From Sedimentitalea nanhaiensis DSM 24252 (GTDB lineage: Bacteria > Pseudomonadota > Alphaproteobacteria > Rhodobacterales > Rhodobacteraceae), in contig NZ_KI421509.1 in the NCBI RefSeq assembly GCF_000473225.1, forward strand, positions 3,118,868 through 3,182,867: DNA of 64,000 nt, in the 5' to 3' direction. The notes under the pieces are model-generated. The model was not told the DNA's origin. It worked only from the letters and a program-made list of their open reading frames with translations, and did not search any database. Positions 29,784 to 37,942 of the stretch are shown here, in pieces; the stretch's first letter is position 1, and every line of letters starts with the position of its first letter. A program made the translations under genes and the position numbers.

Positions 29784-29797
29784 TTGATGCAGATCAA
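29784..29797. promoter_or_regulatory. FNR box between uspA and ccoN
   Basis: TTGATGCAGATCAA is a perfect match to TTGAT-N4-ATCAA. It is 105 bases upstream of the ccoN start codon. At the standard -41.5 position, ccoN transcription would begin near 29832, giving a leader of about 70 bases. The same site can activate uspA in the other direction. Confidence 0.9.
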
Positions 29798-29901
29798 TGC
29801 GGATCGATACCGGGTTTTGCATGAAGCACGCAGACTTGGACGCCGGTGCAGCTGAAACGCCCCGCCGGGAATGACCTAAGGGACGCAAAGAGGGACGTAA
29901 A

Positions 29902-31509
29902 ATGTCAAACTACATCAAGCTTGTCGCGCTTGGTCTGGTCACGCTGGTTGCGATGATCGGAATCAACTATGCGCGCGATACGGCTTACATGGTCCACGCC
30001 ATCATTGTGATGTTCGTGGCCGGTGGGTTGTTTCTGTATACGGTGCGTCGCACCGAAGAACCCGCGCCGGCCGCGGCGCCACAAAACGAATACTTTGATT
30101 CCGTGGTGCGCGCCGGGGTGATCGCGACCGCCATGTGGGGTGTGGTCGGGTTCTTGGTCGGCACCTTTATCGCCTTCCAGTTGGCCTTTCCGCAGCTCAA
30201 TTTCGATTGGCTGAACGGATACGGCAATTTTGGTCGGCTGCGTCCCCTGCACACGTCGGCTGTGATCTTTGCATTTGGCGGCAATGCACTGATTGCAACG
30301 TCCTTTTTCGTGGTTCAGCGTACCAGCGCCGCGCGCCTCTGGGGCGGCAACCTGGCCTGGTTCGTGTTCTGGGGCTATCAGCTGTTCATCGTCCTGGCTG
30401 CGACCGGTTATCTGTTCGGCGCCACCCAATCGCGTGAATATGCCGAACCCGAGTGGCATGTGGATCTGTGGCTGACCATTGTCTGGCTGGCCTATCTGGC
30501 GATTTTCCTTGGTACGATCATCAAACGCAAAGAGCCGCATATCTATGTGGCCAACTGGTTCTATCTGGCCTTTATCGTCACTGTCGCGATGTTGCATGTG
30601 ATCAACAACCTGGCCGTGCCGGTCTCGTTCTGGGGCAGTCGATCGATTTCTGCCTTTTCCGGGGTGCAGGACGCCATGACCCAGTGGTGGTACGGACACA
30701 ACGCGGTCGGGTTCTTTCTGACGGCGGGCTTTTTGGGCATGATGTACTATTTCGTGCCCAAACAGGCCGAGCGTCCGGTGTATTCGTATAAGCTGTCGAT
30801 CATCCACTTCTGGGCGCTGATCTTCCTTTATATCTGGGCCGGTCCGCACCACTTGCATTATACAGCGCTTCCCGACTGGGCCGCGACTCTGGGTATGGTG
30901 ATGTCCATCGTGCTGTGGATGCCCAGCTGGGGCGGCATGATCAACGGGCTAATGACCCTGTCGGGTGCCTGGGACAAGCTGCGCACCGATCCGGTCATCC
31001 GCATGATGGTGATTTCCATCGGCTTTTACGGCATGTCCACTTTCGAAGGGCCGATGATGTCGATCCGCGCGGTCAACAGCCTCAGCCACTATACCGACTG
31101 GACCATCGGCCACGTCCATTCCGGAGCATTGGGCTGGAACGGGATGATCACCTTTGGCGCACTGTACTACCTTGTGCCGGTGTTGTGGAAGCGCGAGCGT
31201 CTGTATTCGCTGTCTCTGGTCAGCTGGCACTTCTGGCTCGCCACCATCGGCATTGTTCTCTACGCTGCCTCGATGTGGGTGACGGGTATCATGGAGGGCC
31301 TGATGTGGCGCGAAGTGGATGCCAATGGTTTCCTGGTGAATTCCTTCGCCGACACCGTGGCCGCCAAGTTCCCGATGTATGTGGTGCGCGGTCTGGGCGG
31401 GGTTCTGTTCCTCTCGGGTGCTGTCATCATGTGCTATAACCTGTGGATGACCGTAAAGCGTGCGCCGGCCAAGGAAGCCAGCCTCGCCCATGCAGTCCCG
31501 GCTGAATAA
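29902..31509 (+). CDS. ccoN: cbb3-type cytochrome c oxidase subunit I
   Basis: A 535-residue catalytic subunit with about twelve to fourteen membrane helices. Likely heme/copper ligands are H117 (RLRPLHTS), H266 ([10 protein letters not shown], CuB), H316-H317 (AGPHHLHY) and the H404/H406 pair ([12 protein letters not shown]). Loss of the usual Tyr-His crosslink at the CuB histidine is typical of cbb3 enzymes. It reduces oxygen to water with high affinity in the inner membrane. AGAGGGA lies six bases upstream of ATG. First gene of ccoNOQP, behind a perfect FNR box. Confidence 0.97.
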   Translation: MSNYIKLVALGLVTLVAMIGINYARDTAYMVHAIIVMFVAGGLFLYTVRRTEEPAPAAAPQNEYFDSVVRAGVIATAMWGVVGFLVGTFIAFQLAFPQLNFDWLNGYGNFGRLRPLHTSAVIFAFGGNALIATSFFVVQRTSAARLWGGNLAWFVFWGYQLFIVLAATGYLFGATQSREYAEPEWHVDLWLTIVWLAYLAIFLGTIIKRKEPHIYVANWFYLAFIVTVAMLHVINNLAVPVSFWGSRSISAFSGVQDAMTQWWYGHNAVGFFLTAGFLGMMYYFVPKQAERPVYSYKLSIIHFWALIFLYIWAGPHHLHYTALPDWAATLGMVMSIVLWMPSWGGMINGLMTLSGAWDKLRTDPVIRMMVISIGFYGMSTFEGPMMSIRAVNSLSHYTDWTIGHVHSGALGWNGMITFGALYYLVPVLWKRERLYSLSLVSWHFWLATIGIVLYAASMWVTGIMEGLMWREVDANGFLVNSFADTVAAKFPMYVVRGLGGVLFLSGAVIMCYNLWMTVKRAPAKEASLAHAVPAE

Positions 31510-31522
31510 GGAGGGCGGAAAC

Positions 31523-32248
31523 ATGTCAATTCTGGACAAACACAAGGTCATCGAGACCAACGCCACCCTTCTTCTGGTGCTCAGCTTTCTGGTCGTAACG
31601 ATCGGGGGGCTGGTACAGATCACTCCGTTGTTCTGGCTGGAGAATACGATCGAAAAGGTCGACGGCATGCGTCCCTATTCGCCGTTGGAGTTGACCGGGC
31701 GCGAGATCTACGTGCGCGAGGGGTGCTATGTCTGCCACAGTCAGATGATCCGCCCGATGCGCGACGAGGTCGAACGCTACGGTCACTACAGCCTCGCGGC
31801 CGAGTCGATGTACGACCACCCGTTCCAGTGGGGATCAAAACGCACCGGGCCCGATCTGGCCCGGGTCGGTGGACGCTATTCCGACGACTGGCATCGCGAC
31901 CACCTGCGCAACCCGCAGGCGGTGGTTCCTGAATCGGTGATGCCGAAATACGGGTTTCTCGAACGCACGCTGATCGAACCGACCTATATCGAGGATCTGC
32001 TGGCCGCCCAGCGGATGGTTGGCGTGCCCTACACCGACGAAATGGTCGAGACCGCGGCGGCGGATTTCCGCGCTCAGGCAGACCCGGACAGCGACTATGA
32101 CGCGATGCTGGAGCGCTATCCCGGCGCGCAGGTGCGCAATTTCGACGGGCAGGCGGGGATCTCCGAGATGGACGCGATGATCGCCTATCTGCAGATGCTG
32201 GGTACGCTGGTCGATTTCTCGACCTTCACGCCCGATGCGAGCCGATAG
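31523..32248 (+). CDS. ccoO: cbb3-type cytochrome c oxidase monoheme subunit II
   Basis: A 241-residue protein with one N-terminal membrane anchor (about 15-35) and a single c-type heme site CYVCH (68-72) with downstream methionines for axial ligation (QMIRPMR). It passes electrons from CcoP to CcoN. ATG 31523 is preceded by AAGGAGG. The frame extends upstream into ccoN but that part has no similarity. It begins 13 bases after ccoN. Confidence 0.96.
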   Translation: MSILDKHKVIETNATLLLVLSFLVVTIGGLVQITPLFWLENTIEKVDGMRPYSPLELTGREIYVREGCYVCHSQMIRPMRDEVERYGHYSLAAESMYDHPFQWGSKRTGPDLARVGGRYSDDWHRDHLRNPQAVVPESVMPKYGFLERTLIEPTYIEDLLAAQRMVGVPYTDEMVETAAADFRAQADPDSDYDAMLERYPGAQVRNFDGQAGISEMDAMIAYLQMLGTLVDFSTFTPDASR

Positions 32249-32257
32249 GAGGAACGG

Positions 32258-32467
32258 ATGGAAGAATATACTTTCCTGCGGCAGTTCGCGGACAGTTGGA
32301 TGCTGGTCCTTTTGTTCCTCTTTTTTATCGGGGTGGTGATCTGGGTGTTTCGTCCCAGCAGCAGAAAAACCTATCAGGACACGGCTAATATTCCGTTCCG
32401 TCACGAGGACAAACCTGCCCCGCAAGTCGGCGATATCACCGGAAAATCCAAGGAGGCGCGGTCATGA
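32258..32467 (+). CDS. ccoQ: cbb3-type cytochrome c oxidase subunit CcoQ
   Basis: A 69-residue protein with one membrane helix (about 13-32) and a charged cytoplasmic tail. It has the CcoQ/FixQ pattern with [19 protein letters not shown]. It stabilises the oxidase complex and carries no cofactor. It is preceded by AGGAAC, and its TGA overlaps the ccoP ATG (ATGA). Confidence 0.93.
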   Translation: MEEYTFLRQFADSWMLVLLFLFFIGVVIWVFRPSSRKTYQDTANIPFRHEDKPAPQVGDITGKSKEARS

Positions 32468-33342
32468 GCGGCAAGAAAAGCAACAAGACCAGCGAGCAGG
32501 GTCACGGCACGACCGGCCACCAATGGGATGGAATCGAAGAATGGGACAACCCGATGCCACGCTGGTGGCTCTGGACCTTCTATGCAACCATCGTGTGGGC
32601 CATCGGCTATGCCATCGCCTATCCGGCCTGGCCACTGATTAATAGTGCCACGGCGGGTATCCTGGGGTGGTCCTCGCGGGGCGAGCTGGCACAAGAGATT
32701 GTCGCCTTTGACGAGGTCAATGCGGCCATCAACGCCAGGCTGGAAACAACCGATCTGAACGCCATCAACGACGATCCTGAACTTTACGGGTATGCTGTGT
32801 CGGCAGGGGCTGCGGTCTATCGGACCTGGTGTGCGCAATGTCACGGAGCCGGTGCCTCGGGTGTTCAGGGGGCCGGGTATCCGAACCTGCTGGATGACGA
32901 CTGGCTGTGGGGCGGGGATGTAGACGCGATTTACACCACCGTCAGCCACGGCATTCGGAACGAAGATGACGACGATGCCCGATATTCAGAAATGCCGGCC
33001 TTCGGTGAGATTCTTGAACCCGAGGAAATCTCGCAGGTCGTCAACTTTGTGATGACGCTGTCGGGGTCGGAGCCCAAGGATCCGGATCAGGTCGAAGCTG
33101 GTGCGGTGGTGTTCGCGGATAATTGCGCGTCCTGCCACATGGAGGCAGGGACCGGTGATCGCGAACAGGGCGCACCCAATCTGACCGATGCGATTTGGCT
33201 ATATGGCGGTGACTACGACACCGTGGCTGAAACCGTCACCTACAGCCGCTTCGGCGTCATGCCGGCCTGGAGCGGCCGCTTGACTGACGCCCAGGTGCGC
33301 GCGGCGGCGATCTATGTGCATCAGCTTGGCGGCGGCGAGTAG
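32464..33342 (+). CDS. ccoP: cbb3-type cytochrome c oxidase diheme subunit III
   Basis: A 292-residue protein. A short cytoplasmic N-terminus with [15 protein letters not shown] leads into one membrane anchor (about 33-60). Two c-type heme sites follow, CAQCH (123-127) and CASCH (221-225). It accepts electrons from soluble cytochromes in the periplasm. The start overlaps ccoQ, and a hairpin 17 bases after the stop closes the operon. Confidence 0.96.
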   Translation: MSGKKSNKTSEQGHGTTGHQWDGIEEWDNPMPRWWLWTFYATIVWAIGYAIAYPAWPLINSATAGILGWSSRGELAQEIVAFDEVNAAINARLETTDLNAINDDPELYGYAVSAGAAVYRTWCAQCHGAGASGVQGAGYPNLLDDDWLWGGDVDAIYTTVSHGIRNEDDDDARYSEMPAFGEILEPEEISQVVNFVMTLSGSEPKDPDQVEAGAVVFADNCASCHMEAGTGDREQGAPNLTDAIWLYGGDYDTVAETVTYSRFGVMPAWSGRLTDAQVRAAAIYVHQLGGGE

Positions 33343-33358
33343 TCGCATGCCAGACAGT

Positions 33359-33383
33359 TCCGGTCAGCCTTTGGCTGACCGGA
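33359..33383 (+). terminator. Hairpin after ccoNOQP
   Basis: A perfect 11-bp stem (TCCGGTCAGCC/GGCTGACCGGA) with a TTT loop, 17 bases past the ccoP stop. No U-run follows, so it may act as a 3' stabiliser or a weak terminator rather than a classical one. Confidence 0.55.
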
Positions 33384-33634
33384 CACCAGGCACCGGCTTT
33401 CCGATCTGTTCGCGCGTTTCCTGGAAAGTCGGTGCCTTTTTAAACGAATTACCGTTTCGTTGCTCGCCGCCCCACTGGCGAACATTTTGAGCGGTACAGG
33501 CGGTTTCAGTCTGTGCGCTAGCCTTTCGGTAACTCAGATCGCAACAAACTGATCGCAAACGAGGCAGATTTCACTTGCCTCACAGCGGTGCTCGTATATC
33601 GGGGTGGGCAGGTACAATCCAACATAGCAGGCGC

Positions 33635-34678
33635 ATGAGCATTCCCCAACCGAGCGATCCGCAAGAGCCTGGGACCACTTCGCCGCGCGAATGGGTTCAG
33701 GTCCTGTCAAAATACCGCGAGCCACAGCTGTGGCGCAGCCTGTTCGAACTGACGGTCAGTTTGGCGCCCTTTGTCCTGTTGTGGGCGTTGGCATGCTGGG
33801 CCCTGACGGTCAGCTATTGGCTGGCACTGGGGATCTCGGTGTTAAATGCCGGATTCCTCGTCCGCCTGTTTGCGATTCAGCACGATTGCGGTCACGGTGC
33901 GTTCTTCAACAACCGGCAGGTCAGCGATTGGGTCGGCCGGGTGCTGGGGGTTTTGACGCTCACGCCCTATGATGTGTGGCGGCGCACCCATTCGATGCAC
34001 CATTCCGCGGCTGGGAACCTGTCTCGTCGCGGCATTGGCGATGTGCACACGCTGACAGTGGATGAATACCGTGCGCTGTCGCCCCTGTGGCGGCTGCACT
34101 ACCGGGTCTATCGTCACCCGCTGACCCTGTTCGGGTTGGGACCGGGCTATATCTTTATTCTGCAGAATCGTCTGCCGATCGGCCTGATGACTGCTGGCTG
34201 GCGTTATTGGACCAGCGCCATGGGCACAAATCTCGCGATTGCCGGTGCCTTGGCGCTGATCCTGTATTTTGGCGGAGTCGCGCCGCTGTTGCTGGTGTTT
34301 CTGCCGACAACCGTGATTGCGGCGTCCATCGGAGTCTGGCTGTTCTTCATCCAGCACCAGTTTGAAGAAACCAGTTGGAACGACGAAGAGGACTGGCAAT
34401 TGCATGACGCGGCGCTGCACGGCAGTTCCTTTTACGATCTGCCCGCAGTGCTGCGCTGGTTCACGGCCAATATTGGCGTGCATCATGTCCACCATCTGTA
34501 CAGTCGCATCCCGTTTTATCGCTTGCCCGAGGTGTTGCGGGACCACAAGGTTTTGACCGGGATGAACCGGATGACGCTGGTGGAGAGCCTGGCGTGCAGT
34601 CGTCTTCACCTATGGGATGAGCGTCACAAGCGGCTGTTGTCCTTCCGTCAGGCCAACGCCCTTTACGGCGCGCCCTGA
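33635..34678 (+). CDS. Membrane fatty acid desaturase
   Basis: A 347-residue di-iron desaturase with the three histidine boxes HDCGH (83-87), HSMHH (119-123) and HHVHH (283-287), and hydrophobic helices between them. HQFEETSW near 241 is typical of the delta-12/omega-type bacterial branch. It introduces a double bond into membrane acyl chains using oxygen and reductant. ATG 33635 has a weak AGG site. It lies between ccoNOQP and ccoGHIS. No FNR box is visible upstream, so low-oxygen control is not evident. Confidence 0.9.
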   Translation: MSIPQPSDPQEPGTTSPREWVQVLSKYREPQLWRSLFELTVSLAPFVLLWALACWALTVSYWLALGISVLNAGFLVRLFAIQHDCGHGAFFNNRQVSDWVGRVLGVLTLTPYDVWRRTHSMHHSAAGNLSRRGIGDVHTLTVDEYRALSPLWRLHYRVYRHPLTLFGLGPGYIFILQNRLPIGLMTAGWRYWTSAMGTNLAIAGALALILYFGGVAPLLLVFLPTTVIAASIGVWLFFIQHQFEETSWNDEEDWQLHDAALHGSSFYDLPAVLRWFTANIGVHHVHHLYSRIPFYRLPEVLRDHKVLTGMNRMTLVESLACSRLHLWDERHKRLLSFRQANALYGAP

Positions 34679-34705
34679 CGGGGTAAGTGACGGGCCAGTG
34701 ACAGC

Positions 34706-34888
34706 CTAGCGACTGGCCGGGCGATCGGCATTGTCTTTCGGATCCTGTTTCCGATCCCGGCGCAGCCACCAATGGCCCTCGGGCAGCCAACGCCGTTCGC
34801 GGATCTGGGCTCCCGTTCCGGGCTGTGCTGGCATAGCGGTGTCGGTGCGGGTCGCGGTCATGAAGCTGCGAGCATAAATTCCCAGCAT
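34706..34888 (-). CDS. Small hypothetical protein
   Basis: A 60-residue frame (MLGIYARSFMTATRTD to NADRPASR) divergent from the LysR gene. ATG 34888 has AGGAG six bases upstream, a good ribosome site; another ATG two codons earlier touches that site. The protein is basic with a GHWWLRRDRK patch and has no signal peptide or membrane segment. I do not recognise a family. Its position opposite a LysR gene makes it a possible target. Confidence 0.45.
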   Translation of the reverse strand: MLGIYARSFMTATRTDTAMPAQPGTGAQIRERRWLPEGHWWLRRDRKQDPKDNADRPASR

Positions 34889-34989
34889 GGTCATCTCCTG
34901 TACTGGCTTGATGCGATGCGTTCATTGTTGACCAAACTGCTGATTCCTGCGACTCACTATGGCATGTAAAATGTAAGCTGGAGTTACAT

Positions 34990-35859
34990 ATGGATTGGCT
35001 GACGCTGCCACCGCTGGCCAGCTTGCGGGCCTTTGCCGCCTTTGCCGAGACCGGGTCGGTGGTCGCCGCCGGACAGGCGCTGAATATCAGCCATGCGGCG
35101 ATCAGCCAGCATTTGCGCGGGCTCGAGACCCGTCTGGGCACAACTCTTCTGGATCGCTCGGGCCGTGCGCTGGCCCTGACGGAGCAGGGCCAGCGATTGG
35201 CGGATGCGCTGGTCCTTGGGTTCAGCGCTATCGGCAATGCGGTTCAGGAGCTGTCGGCTGCCGACGAACAACGACCCCTGCACATCTCCACCACCCCCAC
35301 ATTCGCGGCCCTCTGGCTGATGCCGCGCCTGCCGGATTTCCGCGCGAAACACCCGGAAATTGACCTGATGCTGGACCCCAGCGCCCAACTGGCCGATCTG
35401 TTGCCGGGCGGTATTGACGTCGCGCTGCGCTATGGGGACGGGAATTGGTCCGGTCTTGTCGCAGAACGGTTGCTGGCCGCTCCGATGGTGATCGTGGCCG
35501 CGCCTTCGCTGCTGCATGGTCGCCGGGTCGACAGCCCCGACGATCTGGCCGAATTGCCCTGGCTTGAAGAATTGGGCACCACCGAATCGGGCCGCTGGCT
35601 GCGCGCCAACGGCGTTCATCGCGGCGTTGTCGGCGGACGCATTCAGGTGCCGGGCAACCTGCTGCTGGACGGCGCCCGCGACGGGCAGGGGGTTGCGGTG
35701 ATGGTGCGCCAGTTCGTCGAACCCGATCTGCGTGCCGGACGGTTGGTGGCTCTGTTCACAGAAGACAGCCCGGCGGGCTATCACATCGTTACACGCCCAG
35801 GGGTGATGCGGACTCCGGCGCGTGTCTTCTTGCGTTGGCTGCGGCATCAAAGAGGCTGA
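34990..35859 (+). CDS. LysR-family transcriptional regulator (GcvA-like)
   Basis: A 289-residue LysR regulator. The N-terminal winged HTH (about 8-65) includes AISQHLRGLETRLGTTLLDR, and a periplasmic-binding-like effector domain follows (about 92-285) with the IDVALRYGDG pattern of the GcvA subgroup. The inducer is unknown. Candidate targets are the divergent small gene and the upstream desaturase. It separates ccoNOQP/desaturase from ccoGHIS and may be followed by its own hairpin. Confidence 0.88.
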   Translation: MDWLTLPPLASLRAFAAFAETGSVVAAGQALNISHAAISQHLRGLETRLGTTLLDRSGRALALTEQGQRLADALVLGFSAIGNAVQELSAADEQRPLHISTTPTFAALWLMPRLPDFRAKHPEIDLMLDPSAQLADLLPGGIDVALRYGDGNWSGLVAERLLAAPMVIVAAPSLLHGRRVDSPDDLAELPWLEELGTTESGRWLRANGVHRGVVGGRIQVPGNLLLDGARDGQGVAVMVRQFVEPDLRAGRLVALFTEDSPAGYHIVTRPGVMRTPARVFLRWLRHQRG

Positions 35860-35868
35860 TCATGTCGC

Positions 35869-35893
35869 CGGGGCGCAACGATTTGTCGCCCCG
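35869..35893 (+). terminator. Weak hairpin downstream of the LysR gene
   Basis: A 7-bp perfect stem CGGGGCG/CGCCCCG with an 11-base loop, ten bases past the LysR stop. No U tract follows. Confidence 0.35.
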
Positions 35894-35966
35894 ACACACC
35901 CGTGGCGATGGGTGCGCTTCGGCTCTGGTTGGGATAAGCTGAAAACATTAGTGTCCGATACGCTTT

Positions 35967-35980
35967 TTGACCCATATCAA
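35967..35980. promoter_or_regulatory. FNR box upstream of ccoG
   Basis: TTGACCCATATCAA matches the FNR consensus at 9 of 10 fixed positions. The centre is 70 bases before the ccoG GTG. An activated start would be near 36015, leaving a leader of about 29 bases. Confidence 0.85.
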
Positions 35981-36043
35981 AGTTCGCATCTGATGCTTCT
36001 GTGACAACGTCATCTAAACAGAGACATTATTCGGAGTGATTCC

Positions 36044-37474
36044 GTGAGCAGCACCGAACCAGCATCCAGCCTTTACGCCGCGCGGGAGCCGATTTTTCCA
36101 AAGCGCGTCTCTGGTCCCTTTCGCAATCTGAAATGGATCATCCTGGCGGTTACGCTTGGTATCTACTATCTCACTCCGTGGATCCGCTGGGATCGCGGTC
36201 CCAGTCTGCCGGACCAGGCGGTGCTGCTGGACCTCGCAAATCGGCGTTTCTATTTCTTCTGGATCGAAATCTGGCCACACGAATTCTATTTCGTCGCCGG
36301 ATTGCTGATCATGGCTGGCCTGGGATTGTTCCTGTTCACCTCCGCCCTTGGGCGGGTCTGGTGCGGCTATGCCTGCCCCCAGACGGTCTGGACCGACCTA
36401 TTCATCCTGGTAGAGCGCTGGATCGAAGGCGACCGCAACGCGCGCCTGCGCCTGCACCGGCAAAAGAAGATGGACTTTCGCAAGCTTCGCCTGCGCCTGA
36501 CCAAATGGGTCGTCTGGTTGCTGATCGGATTGGCCACCGGCGGGGCTTGGGTGTTCTATTTCGCGGATGCACCGACCCTGTTGCGCGATCTCGTAATGCT
36601 GAATGCGCACCCGGTGGCCTATACCACCATCGCGGTCCTCACGATGACCACCTTTGTTTTTGGTGGGTTCATGCGCGAACAGATCTGCATCTATGCCTGC
36701 CCCTGGCCCCGTATCCAGGCCGCAATGATGGACGAGGACACGCTGGTGGTGGGCTACCGAGAATGGCGGGGCGAACCGCGCAAGCACTCCGAAGCGATCA
36801 AGGCGGGCGAACCGCAGGGCGACTGCATCGACTGCATGGCCTGCGTCAACGTTTGCCCGGTCGGAATCGATATCCGCGATGGCCAGCAACTGGAATGCAT
36901 CACCTGTGCGTTGTGTATCGACGCTTGCGACGACATCATGGCCAAGATCGGCAAGCCGCGCGGTTTGATCGACTATATGGCCCTGTCGGATGAAGGCCGC
37001 GAACGGTCGGGGAAGCCGCCCCGGAGTATCTGGAAACACATCCTGCGCCCGCGCACGATCATGTACACGGCGTTGTGGTCTCTGGTCGGATTTGGTTTGG
37101 TGTTTGCGCTGTTTATGCGTCAGGATATCGAGATGACGGTGGCACCGATCCGCAACCCGACCTTTGTCACGATGTCCGATGGCTCAATCCGTAACACCTA
37201 TGACGTTCGGCTGCTGAACAAGCTGGGCGAGCCGCGCCAGTTCCGGCTTTCGGTGCGTGGCGATCCGACCCTGCGCGTTCAGCTCGAGGGCACGCCGTAT
37301 GACTCGATCAAAGTGCCCGCCGACACCGCCACGTTGCAGCGCTTATACATCGTGTCGCCGGGCCGTTCGGCCCCGTCCATGGCCGCCAACACCGATGTTC
37401 GCATATGGGTCGAGGATCTGGGCAATGGCGACCGGGCCTACAAGGACACCACGTTCAACGGCAAAGGAAACTGA
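36044..37474 (+). CDS. ccoG: cbb3 oxidase maturation protein CcoG (RdxB/FixG), 4Fe-4S membrane protein
   Basis: A 476-residue membrane protein with about five helices. A CGYACPQTVW segment and a CIYACPWPR segment lie in the membrane part, and two 4Fe-4S ferredoxin clusters are visible (CIDCMACVNVCP and CITCALCIDACDD). A C-terminal Ig-like periplasmic domain follows. CcoG has been implicated in copper reduction for cbb3 assembly. The start is GTG 36044 with CGGAG upstream. First gene of ccoGHIS, behind an FNR box. Confidence 0.95.
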   Translation: MSSTEPASSLYAAREPIFPKRVSGPFRNLKWIILAVTLGIYYLTPWIRWDRGPSLPDQAVLLDLANRRFYFFWIEIWPHEFYFVAGLLIMAGLGLFLFTSALGRVWCGYACPQTVWTDLFILVERWIEGDRNARLRLHRQKKMDFRKLRLRLTKWVVWLLIGLATGGAWVFYFADAPTLLRDLVMLNAHPVAYTTIAVLTMTTFVFGGFMREQICIYACPWPRIQAAMMDEDTLVVGYREWRGEPRKHSEAIKAGEPQGDCIDCMACVNVCPVGIDIRDGQQLECITCALCIDACDDIMAKIGKPRGLIDYMALSDEGRERSGKPPRSIWKHILRPRTIMYTALWSLVGFGLVFALFMRQDIEMTVAPIRNPTFVTMSDGSIRNTYDVRLLNKLGEPRQFRLSVRGDPTLRVQLEGTPYDSIKVPADTATLQRLYIVSPGRSAPSMAANTDVRIWVEDLGNGDRAYKDTTFNGKGN

Positions 37475-37477
37475 ACC

Positions 37478-37936
37478 ATGGCACAGCGCGAGTTTACCGG
37501 TCGACACGCTGCCGCCTTGTTTATTGGGGCCTTCGGGGTGATCATCTCGGTCAATCTCGTGCTGGCCTACAGTGCTGTTCAGACGTTTCCCGGCCTCGAG
37601 GTCGAAAACTCGTATGTCGCCAGCCAGGAATTCAACACGCGCCTGCAGCAGCAACAGGCTCTGGGCTGGACGGTCTGGGCCGAAGCGCGCGACGGGCAGG
37701 TGATCCTGTCGATCACCGATCCAGACGGTGCCCCGGTCGAGGTGGCCAAGCTGTCGGCGGTTCTGGGGCGTGCAACCCAGGTGAAGGACGACATTTCGCC
37801 CGAGTTCGTCTTTGACGGCTCCGCCTATGTCGCTCCGGTTGATCTGGCGGCGGGGAACTGGAACATCCGCCTGGTGGCGCAGGCCGACGACGGCACCGAA
37901 TTCACCCAGCGCGTCGTTCTGCATGTCCGGGGCTAG
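37478..37936 (+). CDS. ccoH: cbb3 oxidase assembly protein CcoH (FixH)
   Basis: A 152-residue protein. Residues 6-33 form a membrane anchor beginning FTGRHAAALFIGAFGVIISV. The rest is a periplasmic beta domain of the FixH family, with NSYVASQEFN and WNIRLVAQ. It is required for stable cbb3 assembly and associates with the oxidase. It begins three bases after ccoG. Confidence 0.93.
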   Translation: MAQREFTGRHAAALFIGAFGVIISVNLVLAYSAVQTFPGLEVENSYVASQEFNTRLQQQQALGWTVWAEARDGQVILSITDPDGAPVEVAKLSAVLGRATQVKDDISPEFVFDGSAYVAPVDLAAGNWNIRLVAQADDGTEFTQRVVLHVRG

Positions 37937-37942
37937 GCGGAC

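Noticed and set aside
33524-33580. Possible additional FNR site before the desaturase (AACTGATCGCAAAC)
   Set aside because: It lacks the ATCAA half-site and dyad symmetry; the match is no better than chance.
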